DNA of 64,000 nt from an uncultured Planococcus sp. (GCA_947502505.1 CANNAE010000002.1:124001-188000), one strand, 5' to 3'. Positions 42,508 through 51,631 are shown, counted from the stretch's first letter. Translations and numbers: made by a program. Notes: generated from the letters alone by a model not told the origin.

Positions 42508-43092
42508 ATGACTGTACGTAAACAGGACATCATTGCTTATTTCCGTTCACTTGACCGGCGTTCGTTCATGGATCGCCGCCAGCAAGATGCCGGGCGTGAC
42601 GAAGCTTTTCCGATTGGATACGGCCAGACGATTTCACAGCCTTCGCTCGTTTTGGAAATGACGATCGCCCTCGGTCTTGAAGATCATCACAAAATCCTGG
42701 AGATTGGGACAGGATCCGGATTCCAGACAGCGCTCCTGGCAGCCTTTTCAAATGAAGTGTATACAATCGAAAAAATCCCCCAGCTAGCGGAGAGCGCCCA
42801 AAAACGGCTCGAAGCGAAAGGATTCAGCAACATCTCTTTCCTTCTTGGCGACGGCAGCCTCGGCTGGCCGGAACATGCACCGTATGACCGGATTATCGTC
42901 ACTGCGGCCGCCTCGGATATCCCAAAAGAATTGATCGATCAATTATCTCCCGGCGGCCGCATGATCATCCCTGTCGGCAGCACGGACAGCCAGGACCTTC
43001 TCGCTATCGATAAATCGATCGAGGGGAAATTGGAAAAGACAGCTCTTGAAGCTGTCCGCTTTGTCCCTTTAAAGGGAAAGTATGAAATTTAG
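42508..43092 (+). CDS. pcm: protein-L-isoaspartate O-methyltransferase family protein
   Basis: 194-residue SAM-dependent methyltransferase of the PCMT type, which repairs isoaspartyl residues. It has RRQQDAGRDEAFPIGYGQTI, the SAM motif ILEIGTGSGFQTALL (about 64-78) and the family motif YDRIIVTAAASDIP (about 129-142). It is slightly short for the family. AAAGCGGGTG precedes the ATG. It is divergent from msrA; both are protein-repair enzymes. Confidence 0.88.
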   Translation: MTVRKQDIIAYFRSLDRRSFMDRRQQDAGRDEAFPIGYGQTISQPSLVLEMTIALGLEDHHKILEIGTGSGFQTALLAAFSNEVYTIEKIPQLAESAQKRLEAKGFSNISFLLGDGSLGWPEHAPYDRIIVTAAASDIPKELIDQLSPGGRMIIPVGSTDSQDLLAIDKSIEGKLEKTALEAVRFVPLKGKYEI

Positions 43093-43114
43093 GGAATAGA
43101 TATAGTAAGAGGCA

Positions 43115-43600
43115 TCAATCGCCTTCTTTTGAGGCATTGCGCAAGATCGACCAACCGAGCACAAATAAGAAAGCTGCAGTCCCAAGCCAAAGCGATTCAT
43201 AGAATACGGGGTCGCCCGTAGTGCGAACGGTATGAAGATTCAGCAGCAGCCGAAACACCAGGCTGTCGACTATCAGCAATACGCCGCCGCCAATCAAGGC
43301 GCTTCCTAAAAAGCGTGCTGGCCAAAAGGCTTTTCGCCTAGCCAAGTCGGCAGCGACCCCCAGCGACAAAACCGTCAATATCCAGCCGGTGAGCTGATAA
43401 ATCCCTTCTCCCGTCCAGATCGCTTGGGGGCCGTTGCCTTCGTAAAAATGATGCCATTGCAAGAAAAAATGGAAAATGCTTTGCTCAAGCACCGAGAACA
43501 TCCCGGCACCGAACAATAAGCCCGACCAAAAATTCCGGAAAGTATGGACGCGCCGGTTTCTTGCTGTCGTAAGATCTGTCTTGCGTTCTGCCGAAACCAT
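43115..43600 (-). CDS. DUF2243 membrane protein
   Basis: 161-residue protein with four transmembrane segments (about 22-45, 65-85, 93-117, 135-155) and the DUF2243 pattern LLFGAGMFSVLEQSIFHFFLQ with a conserved QWHHFY. The family is uncharacterised. AAGGGGGG precedes the start. It stands alone. Confidence 0.82.
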   Translation of the reverse strand: MVSAERKTDLTTARNRRVHTFRNFWSGLLFGAGMFSVLEQSIFHFFLQWHHFYEGNGPQAIWTGEGIYQLTGWILTVLSLGVAADLARRKAFWPARFLGSALIGGGVLLIVDSLVFRLLLNLHTVRTTGDPVFYESLWLGTAAFLFVLGWSILRNASKEGD

Positions 43601-43753
43601 TCGATTCCCCCCTTTGAATTCCGTCCATGCCCTTTTTCCATTTATACCCGCTCTTCCATCTACTTAAGCGCACTGGATGATAGCGCAATGAATGCCCAAA
43701 CTGAATAAATTCTCTATACTGCACCCATCCCATTACCCAAGGAGGCGACTCAT

Positions 43754-44452
43754 TTGCAAAATTCCAAAACCATGCAAAGCGAAATCGGCGGCTATATTTC
43801 AACCGTTATCCGGGAACATTTCGGGAAAGGCCCGACTTCTGTATTCGTGATCGTGAAACCGCCCTTTGTCATCGTACACCTCAGAGGATTCCTAAGCCCG
43901 ACCGAAAAAATCCTGCTCCAGAAAAACGAGTTCAAGCGCGTGATGGAAATTCGACATTTGCTGATCGAAGAATTGAAGCCGGATATTTGCGAGGTCTTTT
44001 CCCGGGCTTCAGGAGAAAAAGTGGAATCGATCTATTCCGATTGGCATCTAGAAAACCAGACCGGTACGCTTATCGGGGTCATGAAAAACCGCGACGCTGC
44101 AGCTGAATTTGACTGGCAATCCGAGGCAACGCAAGAAGCCCTCCTAGAGTCAGTCGTAGAAGCCAGCCGAAAAGCCGAAAAAAAACCCGAGACCACTGAA
44201 TTGTTCTGGTTGAACGACCGGACTTTATTGATCGAACGGACCGGCTTCTTGGTGGAAATCGAGCGCGAGCTTATCCGCAGCGGCTTGGCCGAAGAGCTGA
44301 AACAAGTGAAACGGCCGCTCGAGAAGCGCCTATTGCTAAAGGAAACACGTTTTCCTGAACTGCTGAAACGGGACATTCGGGAAATTTTTCTCGATTGGGA
44401 ATTCTCGACCGACATCAGTTATATACTCGTCCTGCTTGAACCGAATAGATAG
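43754..44452 (+). CDS. DUF2294-type protein, two domains
   Basis: 232-residue soluble protein in which two homologous halves (residues about 5-115 and 125-230) each carry the DUF2294 pattern of a GP(T/S)-containing strand followed by a VxxxRxG..(L/I)...E turn. The start is TTG with AAGGAGG 8 bases upstream. The family is uncharacterised. It is followed by a strong terminator that is later duplicated. Confidence 0.72.
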   Translation: MQNSKTMQSEIGGYISTVIREHFGKGPTSVFVIVKPPFVIVHLRGFLSPTEKILLQKNEFKRVMEIRHLLIEELKPDICEVFSRASGEKVESIYSDWHLENQTGTLIGVMKNRDAAAEFDWQSEATQEALLESVVEASRKAEKKPETTELFWLNDRTLLIERTGFLVEIERELIRSGLAEELKQVKRPLEKRLLLKETRFPELLKRDIREIFLDWEFSTDISYILVLLEPNR

Positions 44453-44461
44453 GCCTGAACC

Positions 44462-44491
44462 GAAAAAGCCGCCCGATAGGCGGCTTTTTTC
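44462..44491 (+). terminator. terminator, first of two identical copies
   Basis: AAAAAGCCGCC pairs with GGCGGCTTTTTT over a short loop, right after the DUF2294 gene. The same 30 bases recur exactly at 44727-44756. Confidence 0.92.
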
Positions 44492-44726
44492 AGAGTGTTG
44501 AAGAAGTCTGTAATCCTCTATTAATGAAATGAGTGTGAGACTCTTCCACAATGAAAAATCAACGAACTCTCTAAGTATTTGGAGAAGCGTTCGCTCGACT
44601 CCTGTGGGACTAGCGGGTTTGAGAGACCCCGCAGGAACGAAGTGACGAGGAGGCTCGATTCCCGCCCCACGGAAAGCGAGCGATAAGCTTCGGAAAATAC
44701 GACTTCCTACCTTTCTCGACAGCCTG
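44492..44726. repeat. 235-bp MITE-like repeat element between duplicated terminators
   Basis: The 314 bases between the DUF2294 gene and the next small gene hold only this element and two terminators. Ends read AGAGTGTTGAAGAAGTC on the left and, on the other strand, AGGCTGTCGAGAAAGG on the right, which is an imperfect inverted repeat. The core is GC-rich, with ACTCCTGTGGGACTAGCG and GACCCCGCAGG and GGAAAGCGAGCG. The left half recurs at 30457-30576 and the right end, inverted, at 59783-59837. No coding capacity. Confidence 0.8.
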
Positions 44727-44756
44727 GAAAAAGCCGCCCGATAGGCGGCTTTTTTC
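44727..44756. terminator. terminator, second identical copy
   Basis: Exact 30-base duplicate of 44462-44491. On the minus strand it would terminate transcription leaving the small gene at 44767-44958. Confidence 0.9.
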
Positions 44757-44766
44757 TCTATCCATT

Positions 44767-44958
44767 TTAACCGACAGTAGGTTGTGCAGTTTGGCAATGC
44801 GGGCAACGCTCGTATTCCTTTTCTGCCAAGCTCTCCACATACTCCATTTTATCGGTAAACTCCCTCTGGTTTATAGGCGTTTGCAAAAAGCCGCAGCTAT
44901 CTCCTGCAAACTGGCTATGATGGATTTTTTTCGTGCGATGATCTACAAAATAACCCAT
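44767..44958 (-). CDS. small CPxC-containing protein, unknown function
   Basis: 63-residue hydrophilic protein with a central Cys in GDSCGFLQTP and a late CPHC pair (about residues 52-55) that could bind zinc. AGGGGGGAAG lies 6-12 bases before the ATG, supporting translation. A terminator lies directly upstream, so its promoter is unclear. No family recognised. Confidence 0.6.
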   Translation of the reverse strand: MGYFVDHRTKKIHHSQFAGDSCGFLQTPINQREFTDKMEYVESLAEKEYERCPHCQTAQPTVG

Positions 44959-44980
44959 TACTGCTTCCCCCCCTATAAAA

Positions 44981-45027
44981 AAAGCCGAAAAGAGCCCCTC
45001 AGTTTTGAAAGGGATCTTTTCGGCTTT
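44981..45027 (-). terminator. terminator after the HMA-like gene
   Basis: AAAGCCGAAAAGA pairs with TCTTTTCGGCTTT through an imperfect inner stem, T7 on the minus strand. Confidence 0.88.
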
Positions 45028-45127
45028 GCCTCCGGCGCTATAGTCCGCGGCATTTGACCTGTTATATGCAGTTATTGCTTTTCAACGATTCCTATTCTAC
45101 ATGAACATGCACCTTGTGACAAAGAAA

Positions 45128-45337
45128 TCACTCTACATGAAACCCTGATTCTTCGACAAGGCGGATGATCTGGCTTTCTTTGATCTTCGTTTCATCCAGC
45201 TCCACTTTGACTTCGCCGTCTTCCACATCGATCAATGCCCGTTCAACCCCTGGTTCTTTCAGCAATAACTCCTCCAGTTCGTGAATTGGCCGTTCTGATT
45301 TGGCTTCTTGTACATACATTGTCATTTTTCTCATCAT
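45128..45337 (-). CDS. HMA-fold small protein without the metal-binding CxxC
   Basis: 69-residue protein whose pattern (helix HELEELLLKEPGVE, strand RALIDVEDGEVKVELDE, helix KESQIIRLVEESG) is that of a heavy-metal-associated domain such as CopZ. The CxxC expected at about residues 14-17 is replaced by SERPIH, so it should not bind copper the usual way. AAGGAG precedes two adjacent ATGs. It lies just downstream of topB and has its own terminator. Confidence 0.75.
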   Translation of the reverse strand: MMRKMTMYVQEAKSERPIHELEELLLKEPGVERALIDVEDGEVKVELDETKIKESQIIRLVEESGFHVE

Positions 45338-45370
45338 CGACTCTCCTTCCTGTCTATTTCCCGGGAAATG

Positions 45371-47479
45371 TCAAAACTTCATTTTCAGCTTGCCTTCTTC
45401 CAATTCTAGGCTGGCATTGAACTTTTTGCCGTTTTTCGAAACGAAGCCTTTAATGACAGGCGTTTTCCCTCTCGTACATAAGTATTCGATATGTTTGGCA
45501 GTTAGCCTTTTTTTCAAAAATATTGCAGGGAATGACTGCTTGCAGCCATTGGCGTGTTCTGTACAGCCGTAGGAGCCTCTGCGTGATACAATCGAGCCTT
45601 TTCGGCAGCGGGGGCATATCGCAATTTCAGTTCCTTGCAATGCCGGCATCTCGTCTGGCATGCCGTTGCTGCGCAACTGCTCTGGCACATCTTGCAGCAG
45701 CTTCTCGATGAATTTCCCGATAGTGGCGAGAAACACTTCCGAGGAGCCTTCGCCTTTGCCGATTTTCTTCAAATAGCTTTCCCATTTTGCGGTCATCGAC
45801 GGGCTCGACAATAAATTCCCTTCAATAGCCTGGCAAAGCATGCGCCCTTTTTCGGTGACTGATACGATGTTTCTCTTCACCTCGATATAATTATGGCGCT
45901 TGATTGTTTCGATAATCCCGCTGCGCGTCGCTTCGGTCCCGAGCCCTTCGACTTCCTTGAGGATTTCACTGTCCGCTACATCTTCCGCGAACTTCCCGCA
46001 AGTTTTCATCATGGCGATCAGCTGGCCTTCTGTATAAGGCTTTGGCGCAGTCGTCATACCTTCAACAATGGCAATCGCTGCCGCCACTTGCTCATGCAAA
46101 GAAAGTTCCGGAAGCGGCGGATCCTGTTTCGCTTCTTTCGCTACGGGAAACAAGGATTTCCAGCCTTTGTCGAGTTCTGTACGGCCAGTCGTATAGAATT
46201 CGAGCCCTTTGACGTCGGTCACCACTTTGGTTTCAGCATACCGGTAGTCCCGGTGGAACATGCCGAGCGTCGTGCGCATCACTTCTTCATATAAATTTCG
46301 TTCATCCTGCGGCAAGCCTTCGATTTTACGGGCTGTCGGTAAGCTTTTGGTCGGGATGATGGCATAGTGCTCCTGTACTTTTGAGTTGTCGACAAAACGC
46401 TTTTTGGGGGTTTTCGATGCAATAGGGAACGGGGCATCGATGAGTTTTTGGTAACTCTCCACTTGAGCCGACAAATAGCCGAATTCCGCCGAGGTGATAT
46501 GGCGCGAATCGGTCCGCGGATAGCTCACGAGTTTTTTCTCGTAGAGCTTCTGCATCGCCGACAGCACTTTTTGCGGGCTGTATTTCCATTTCCGGTTGGC
46601 GGCTGCCTGCAGGCTGGATAAGGAATGCAGCGGCTGCGGCGGAATGTGTTTTTCCGCGGTCTTCAATTCTTTGATATGGCCTTGGGCTTTGTCGTCCATC
46701 AAGTCATGGGTAGCCAAGAGCTCTTCCGCTTTTTTGCGCTCTTTCGCTTTCAGCTTGGCTTTTCCTTTATAGCTGCCTTTCGCGGCTTTGAATTTCCCTT
46801 CGATTTCGTAAAACTTCTCCGGCTTGAACGCCTCGATTTCCTTCTGGCGCTGATAAATCAAAAATACGGTTGGCGTTTGGACGCGTCCAATTGCAAATAC
46901 TTCATGGATGCCGCGTTCTTGAAGCAGCAGGGAATACAATCGCGAACCGTTCATGCCTACCAGCCAGTCGCTGATTTGGCGCGCACGCGCTTCTTCGTAA
47001 AGGCGCAAGTCTTCCTGGTTGTCGCGCAAATTGCGGAAGCCTTCACGCACTTCGTCAATTTCGAGTGAATTGATCCACAGCCGCTGGATTTTTTTGCCGC
47101 GCACGCCCGTCTGCCGGTAGATGCTGTAGAAAATATTCGATCCTTCGCGGTCCACGTCGCAGGCATTGATGACGGTATCGGTTTCTTTTAGGAGTTTTTT
47201 GATGATATTAAATTGCTTCGATTTGCCGCGGGCTACTTGGAATTGATATTCGGTGGGCAAAATCGGCAAGGAAGCGAGCGACCATTTGCCCCATTTTGGG
47301 TCATAGGCTTTGGGCTCTTTCAATTCGACGAGATGGCCGATCCCCCAGGTGATGAAGGCGCCATCCGGGAAGATGGGATTCGCCGCTACTTCCATATAGC
47401 CTTCCCGCTTCACCGTCTTGAATGCATCGCCATATGCTTTCGCCTGGCTTGGCTTTTCGGCTACGATTACTGGTTTCAT
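45371..47479 (-). CDS. topB: DNA topoisomerase III
   Basis: 702-residue type IA topoisomerase. An N-terminal TOPRIM domain begins MKPVIVAEKPSQAK and includes NACDVDREGSNIFY (acidic metal site); the catalytic Tyr is in LVSYPRTDSRHI (about 320). The C-terminus has a zinc-ribbon-like CPRCRKGSIV...CTEHANGC and a small repeat domain. The ATG at 47479 has AAAGGAAG upstream; an extension to 47512 lacks a site. It decatenates DNA and acts in recombination. Length fits Bacillus TopB. Confidence 0.94.
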   Translation of the reverse strand: MKPVIVAEKPSQAKAYGDAFKTVKREGYMEVAANPIFPDGAFITWGIGHLVELKEPKAYDPKWGKWSLASLPILPTEYQFQVARGKSKQFNIIKKLLKETDTVINACDVDREGSNIFYSIYRQTGVRGKKIQRLWINSLEIDEVREGFRNLRDNQEDLRLYEEARARQISDWLVGMNGSRLYSLLLQERGIHEVFAIGRVQTPTVFLIYQRQKEIEAFKPEKFYEIEGKFKAAKGSYKGKAKLKAKERKKAEELLATHDLMDDKAQGHIKELKTAEKHIPPQPLHSLSSLQAAANRKWKYSPQKVLSAMQKLYEKKLVSYPRTDSRHITSAEFGYLSAQVESYQKLIDAPFPIASKTPKKRFVDNSKVQEHYAIIPTKSLPTARKIEGLPQDERNLYEEVMRTTLGMFHRDYRYAETKVVTDVKGLEFYTTGRTELDKGWKSLFPVAKEAKQDPPLPELSLHEQVAAAIAIVEGMTTAPKPYTEGQLIAMMKTCGKFAEDVADSEILKEVEGLGTEATRSGIIETIKRHNYIEVKRNIVSVTEKGRMLCQAIEGNLLSSPSMTAKWESYLKKIGKGEGSSEVFLATIGKFIEKLLQDVPEQLRSNGMPDEMPALQGTEIAICPRCRKGSIVSRRGSYGCTEHANGCKQSFPAIFLKKRLTAKHIEYLCTRGKTPVIKGFVSKNGKKFNASLELEEGKLKMKF

Positions 47480-47640
47480 GCTGTTCTTCCTTTCCCATGC
47501 TCTTTGTTTCATTGTACTCTTTCCGCTGAAAAATCCAAATGAAAGCTAATGGGTATTTGTGTGGTTAACTGCTTAGTTGGCGGGTTTTAAATGAAGATAG
47601 CGAGGGGTTTTTTGTGGAAATGTTTCTCGAGTTGGTCAGA

Positions 47641-48306
47641 GCTTCGCCTTGATATTCGCCGCCCTGCTTTGGGTTGGCCTCCTGCACTAAGCCAAGAAGA
47701 ACGCTTGTCTTATTGCGTCGGCTCACCCTGGACGCTTAGCGGCTTGGAGATCTCGTTGTATGGAGTTTGTTTAGGCAGATCTGCTTCTGTATGTTATTGC
47801 CGGCTAGTGGGGGAATCGCTTCCTTGGTTTAGCGTGAGAATCCGAGTTCGCTTGTGACTATGTTTCTGGATGTGATATGTACTTCGTGTTGGTAGTCGCC
47901 GCCCGGCTTTGGGTTGGCCTCCTGCAATAAGCCAAGAAGAACGCTTGTCTTATTGCGTCGGCTCACCCTGGGCGCTTGGCGGCTTGGAGAGTTTGTTGTT
48001 TGGAGACTGATTAGTTAGATCTGCTTCTGTATTTAGTTGCCGGCTAGTGGGGGAATCGCTTCCTTGGTGTAGCGTGAGAATCCGAGTTCGCTTGTGACTA
48101 TGTTTCTGGATGTGATATGTGCTTCGTCTTGGTAGTCGCCGCCCGGCTTTGGGTTGGCCTTTGGCAATAAGCCAAAAAGAGCGCTTGTCTTATTGCGTCG
48201 GCTCACCCTGGGCGCTTGGCGGCTTGGAGAGTTCGTTGTGTGGAGTTTGTTCAAGTTGGTCTGCTTCTGTATTCTGTTGCCGGCTAGCGGGGGAATCGCT
48301 TCTTGG
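47641..48306. repeat. three tandem copies of a 240-bp unit
   Basis: The 920 bases between topB and the TauE gene hold no convincing gene. Units start at 47641, 47881 and 48121; landmarks such as CGCC at 47657, 47897 and 48137 are exactly 240 apart, with roughly nine in ten positions shared by eye. The third unit ends near 48306. Each unit has a hairpin GCAATAAG...CTTATTGC with an inner CAAG/CTTG stem (unit 1 has one mismatch in the outer arm, unit 3 one in the inner). Open frames across it exist but vary between copies and lack ribosome sites. Function unknown. Confidence 0.88.
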
Positions 48307-48364
48307 GACTCGGTATTAGGTGAGCCCTTGCATGATTGGCTGGGACTATTATTTTATAAAACAA

Positions 48365-48394
48365 AAAAGCTTCCGGCAGCTGCCGGAAGCTTTT
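48365..48394. terminator. terminator after the TauE gene
   Basis: AAAAGCTTCCGGC and GCCGGAAGCTTTT form a nearly perfect palindrome with A/T tracts on both sides, directly after the minus-strand TauE stop. Confidence 0.9.
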
Positions 48395-48399
48395 CGTTC

Positions 48400-49176
48400 T
48401 TATAGAATATCGAGCCAGATCTTGATGGCTGTCCCTAAAATCAACAGCGACAAGATCCATTGCAATACTTTGGTATTGGCTTTTTGGCCAACTTTTGCGC
48501 CTAATGGAGCGGCAAGGATGCTCGCTACGATCATGACCGCAGCGGGTCCGTATAGAATCTGGTCAGTAACGATTTTACCGACCGTAGAACCAATAGATGA
48601 AATAAATGTGATTGCCAGCGAAGTCGCGATGGTCATGCGTGTTGGAATACGCAAGACGACCAGCATGATCGGCACGAGGATAAAGGCGCCTGCTGCACCG
48701 ACGATCCCTGCCGCAATCCCAACAATGAACGCGAGGCTGGCAGCAATCCATTTATTAAAAGTCACTTGATCTGCCGGAATGTCGTCCAAGCCATTTTTCG
48801 GAATGAACATCATGATGACTGCGATGGTCGCCAGGACAGCGTAGACGATATTGATAGCGGACTCAGACAAGAGTGTCGAGCCGTACCCGCCGATAAAGCT
48901 TCCGACGAGAATCGCACCGCCCATATAGGTGATAAGGGACTTATTCAAATACCCGCTTCCCCGGTATGCCCAGACCCCTGCGATGGTCGCGAAAAACACT
49001 TGAATGGCACTGATGCCTGATACTTCATGTGCTGAAAATGCCGTGTATCCCAGCATGACTGGGATATACAACAACATTGGATACTTGATAATGGAGCCGC
49101 CGATTCCGACCATGCCAGAGATGAACGAACCGACGAAACCGATCAGGAATATAACGATCATAAAATCAATACTCAT
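48400..49176 (-). CDS. TauE/SafE-family sulfite/sulfonate exporter
   Basis: 258-residue permease with about eight transmembrane helices and the family opening [18 protein letters not shown] (about residues 12-29) plus the internal repeat [16 protein letters not shown]. aureus has a TauE protein in its cst operon, thought to export sulfite or a related anion made by persulfide oxidation. It is the last gene of the CstR-controlled operon here. AAAGGTGAG precedes the ATG. Confidence 0.87.
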   Translation of the reverse strand: MSIDFMIVIFLIGFVGSFISGMVGIGGSIIKYPMLLYIPVMLGYTAFSAHEVSGISAIQVFFATIAGVWAYRGSGYLNKSLITYMGGAILVGSFIGGYGSTLLSESAINIVYAVLATIAVIMMFIPKNGLDDIPADQVTFNKWIAASLAFIVGIAAGIVGAAGAFILVPIMLVVLRIPTRMTIATSLAITFISSIGSTVGKIVTDQILYGPAAVMIVASILAAPLGAKVGQKANTKVLQWILSLLILGTAIKIWLDIL

Positions 49177-49237
49177 GGCAACTCACCTTTCCCAAAAAAG
49201 CATTTCTGCTTCACCTTAAACTCTGGTGATTTAGAGC

Positions 49238-49465
49238 TTAGCCCTTTTTGATCCAGAATTTCAGGACGTCGCCGTCGACTTGCTGTTCTAGGAGGTCATG
49301 GCCGCCTGATTTTGCCCAAGCCGTCAAATCGGCTGCAGCGCCTTTATCGGTTGCTTGGATTTCAAGCACTTGCCCGGAATCCATGTCTTTCATTGATTTT
49401 CTTGTTTTTACGATCGGCATTGGGCATGCCAAGCCTTTTGCGTCTAGTACTTTATCTGCGTTCAT
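49238..49465 (-). CDS. TusA-family sulfurtransferase
   Basis: 75-residue persulfide carrier with the TusA signature GLACPMPIVKTRKSM, whose Cys (about 14) carries sulfur, and the DxxxTxDLxxW-like segment DKGAAADLTAWAKSGG. It moves sulfane sulfur between enzymes. It is nearly identical in its opening to the TusA half of the fusion gene at 50734. ATG at 49465 has AGGAG 8 bases upstream. Confidence 0.92.
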   Translation of the reverse strand: MNADKVLDAKGLACPMPIVKTRKSMKDMDSGQVLEIQATDKGAAADLTAWAKSGGHDLLEQQVDGDVLKFWIKKG

Positions 49466-49517
49466 CAAAATCTCTCCTTTAGAATGTTTTCTAGTAGTTG
49501 TTTGCTATTGTTTCAAC

Positions 49518-50639
49518 TTAACGTACGGCGCAGCGGTTTGGGCCGATTTCCATTTCACGCTGCATTTCATCTTCCGGCGTGATTTGGCCCATATTGGTTT
49601 TACGGATATCTTCGTAAGCGTTTGGCTGCGGTGGCAGGTTTTTCGTGACCATGTCACGGAATTCCTGTTCATCTTCAATATTCAAGCCGTGATTTTCTTT
49701 AAATAATTCGCCTAATTTTTTCGCAACACTGCCGTCTTCATTCAATTCGTCCATAATCATGAAGTGCGCCGGCAATACCGTCAATTGGTCGGTAAGGGCT
49801 TGGTAGCGTTGATAAAGGGATTCACGCAAATCGCCAACCCAATCTTCCGCGAGCCCTGCAAGGTCCGGGCGGCCGATGGAATCGATGAACAGGATATCTC
49901 CTGTCATCAAGTATTGGTCGTCTACGATAAAAGAAGTGGACCCGATAGTATGCCCCGGTGTATAAAGAGCTTCGACTTTTGAGCTGCCGATGCCTGCTTC
50001 AAATCCACTTTCCAGAGCTTCATACTCAAAAGTTACGCCTTTGGCATCAGCCGGCGGCAAGTAATAAGTTGCGCCAGTGGCTTCTGCAAGATGGCGTCCG
50101 CCTGAAATATGGTCTGCGTGAAGGTGTGAATCAAATACATGCTTGATCGTTGCGCCTTTTTCCTGTGCGAAGTTCAAGAAGACATCCGTCATGCGAGTCG
50201 CGTCGATGATCGCCGCTTCCCCGCCAGAAATAGCCATGTAAGACAAGCAGCCTTTGCCGATGCGGACGAATTGATAAAGCTCTCCGCCATCTTTCAAATC
50301 GCCGACTTTCACCGGTTCCAGATGTTCGCTCCATGCTTTCATGCCGCCTGATAGATAAGTCGTTTCCACGCCTTCTTCTGCAAGCATATCTGCGACCATG
50401 ATAGAAGATCCTTCCTTGGCGCAGACGACCAAAATATCACGGTCTTTCGGCAATTGATCGATGACTTCTTCAACGCCGTCCAATAAGTCAAAATAGGGAA
50501 TGTTCAAGTACTGGATGTTGCCGCCTTCGATTTTCCAATCGGCAAATGCGTCGCCGTTGCGGACATCAAGGATGAACAATGGTTCGTTATCCATTACTTT
50601 GCGGGCTACGTGCGCCGCTGTCATTGGTGTTACTGACAT
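49518..50639 (-). CDS. rhodanese-metallo-beta-lactamase fusion, persulfide dioxygenase-like (paralogue 1)
   Basis: 373-residue protein. Residues about 5-105 are a rhodanese domain with [11 protein letters not shown] (catalytic Cys about 72). Residues about 115-330 are an MBL fold with [12 protein letters not shown] (HxHxDH, about 171-180), YTPGHTIGS and [15 protein letters not shown]. The tail ends in CAVR. Domain order is the reverse of CstB. It probably oxidises or hydrolyses a sulfur compound in persulfide handling. A degenerate operator overlaps its ribosome-binding site. A close paralogue lies at 53116. Confidence 0.87.
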   Translation of the reverse strand: MSVTPMTAAHVARKVMDNEPLFILDVRNGDAFADWKIEGGNIQYLNIPYFDLLDGVEEVIDQLPKDRDILVVCAKEGSSIMVADMLAEEGVETTYLSGGMKAWSEHLEPVKVGDLKDGGELYQFVRIGKGCLSYMAISGGEAAIIDATRMTDVFLNFAQEKGATIKHVFDSHLHADHISGGRHLAEATGATYYLPPADAKGVTFEYEALESGFEAGIGSSKVEALYTPGHTIGSTSFIVDDQYLMTGDILFIDSIGRPDLAGLAEDWVGDLRESLYQRYQALTDQLTVLPAHFMIMDELNEDGSVAKKLGELFKENHGLNIEDEQEFRDMVTKNLPPQPNAYEDIRKTNMGQITPEDEMQREMEIGPNRCAVR

Positions 50640-50646
50640 ACATTAA

Positions 50647-50662
50647 TTACCTCCCGGGGTAT
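50647..50662 (-). promoter_or_regulatory. degenerate CstR-type operator over the ribosome site of the MBL gene
   Basis: TTACCT-CCCG-GGGTAT, two mismatches from ATACCC-N4-GGGTAT, with a TATAAT-like -10 just upstream on the minus strand. It overlaps the GGGAGG ribosome site, so it may be coincidental or may give an internal regulated promoter. Confidence 0.45.
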
Positions 50663-50733
50663 TATTATAGATAAAAAAATATATACTTCATTTTAAAATG
50701 CCACATCCGGCTAAGCGCCGGGGACTGGCCCGA

Positions 50734-51291
50734 TTACTCGGTTTTGCCAGTCCAATCACGCATGCCAGGCACTACATTATACAAAGTCTTGAAACCTTTT
50801 TTTGCCATCATATCGCCAGCAACACCGCTTCTGCGGCCGGAATAGCAAATGATGTAGATTTCCTTGTCTTTTTCCAATTCGTCCATGCGGGCTTCCACTT
50901 CACCGAGCGGGATGTGTTTAACGCCAGGAATATGCGCTTCATCGTATTCCTCTTGCTCACGGACGTCCAGGATGTTCAACGAATCCCCATTTTCCACACG
51001 CGCTTGGAACTCTGCCAGCGAAACTTCAGGAATCTCGATCGTCTCGCTCACTTCATTTACACCGTCTTTGCGCAAATAATGAAGCAAAACGTCTCCTTCT
51101 GTTTCTGTGCCGATGTATTCGTGGCCTGAGCTTTTCGCCCATGCTTGTAAATCGGCTGTAGAGCCTTTATCGGTCGCCTGGATTTCCAGCACATCGCCGG
51201 AAGCCAGGTCTTTCATCGCTTTTTTCGTTTTAACGATCGGCATTGGGCATGCAAGCCCTTTAGCATCCAATACTTTATCTGTTTGAACCAT
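50734..51291 (-). CDS. TusA-rhodanese fusion sulfurtransferase, CstA-like
   Basis: 185-residue two-domain protein: TusA domain (residues 1-75; GLACPMPIVKTKKAM) joined by a linker to a rhodanese domain (about 88-183) with IICYSGRRSG (catalytic Cys about 147). S. aureus CstA also fuses TusA and rhodanese domains but has an extra N-terminal rhodanese; this is a shorter form. It should relay persulfide sulfur within one polypeptide. GGAGGAAAAG precedes the ATG. Confidence 0.9.
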   Translation of the reverse strand: MVQTDKVLDAKGLACPMPIVKTKKAMKDLASGDVLEIQATDKGSTADLQAWAKSSGHEYIGTETEGDVLLHYLRKDGVNEVSETIEIPEVSLAEFQARVENGDSLNILDVREQEEYDEAHIPGVKHIPLGEVEARMDELEKDKEIYIICYSGRRSGVAGDMMAKKGFKTLYNVVPGMRDWTGKTE

Positions 51292-51334
51292 TAATCTTTT
51301 CCTCCTTTAATGAGACCGTGCCTGTAGCCGGATA

Positions 51335-51631
51335 TTACTCGGTGTCGCCTTCCCAGTTCATCATGCCGCCGTCCATATTGATGACGTTATAGCCGCGGTC
51401 TTCAAGAAAACGTGTTGCTTGCCCACTGCGGTTGCCCGAACGGCAAACCATGATGTGCTCTTTTGATTTATCGATATCTTGCAAACGGAATTCCAACAAA
51501 CCTAATGGGATGTGCTCAGCTCCAGGAATTTTTCCTGCAGCGACTTCTTCTGTCTCGCGTACATCGATGAGTGACGCCTCAGGGTTGTTTTTGATGTATT
51601 CCTGAACTTCTTGTGTAGTCATGCTTTTCAT
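51335..51631 (-). CDS. single-domain rhodanese
   Basis: 98-residue rhodanese with DVRETEEVAAGKIPGAEHIPL and the active-site loop MVCRSGNRSGQ (Cys about 66). It transfers sulfane sulfur to a thiol acceptor. ATG at 51631 has GGAGGA upstream; the longer frame begins inside that site. It sits between a membrane-tethered rhodanese and the TusA fusion. Confidence 0.9.
   Translation of the reverse strand: MKSMTTQEVQEYIKNNPEASLIDVRETEEVAAGKIPGAEHIPLGLLEFRLQDIDKSKEHIMVCRSGNRSGQATRFLEDRGYNVINMDGGMMNWEGDTE

Noticed and set aside
47641..48306. CRISPR array
   Set aside because: The unit is 240 bp without unique spacers, and no cas genes are near.
47591..48405. Several open frames across the 240-bp repeats
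   Set aside because: They start and stop at different points in each copy and lack ribosome sites; copy 2 is closed early by a stop.
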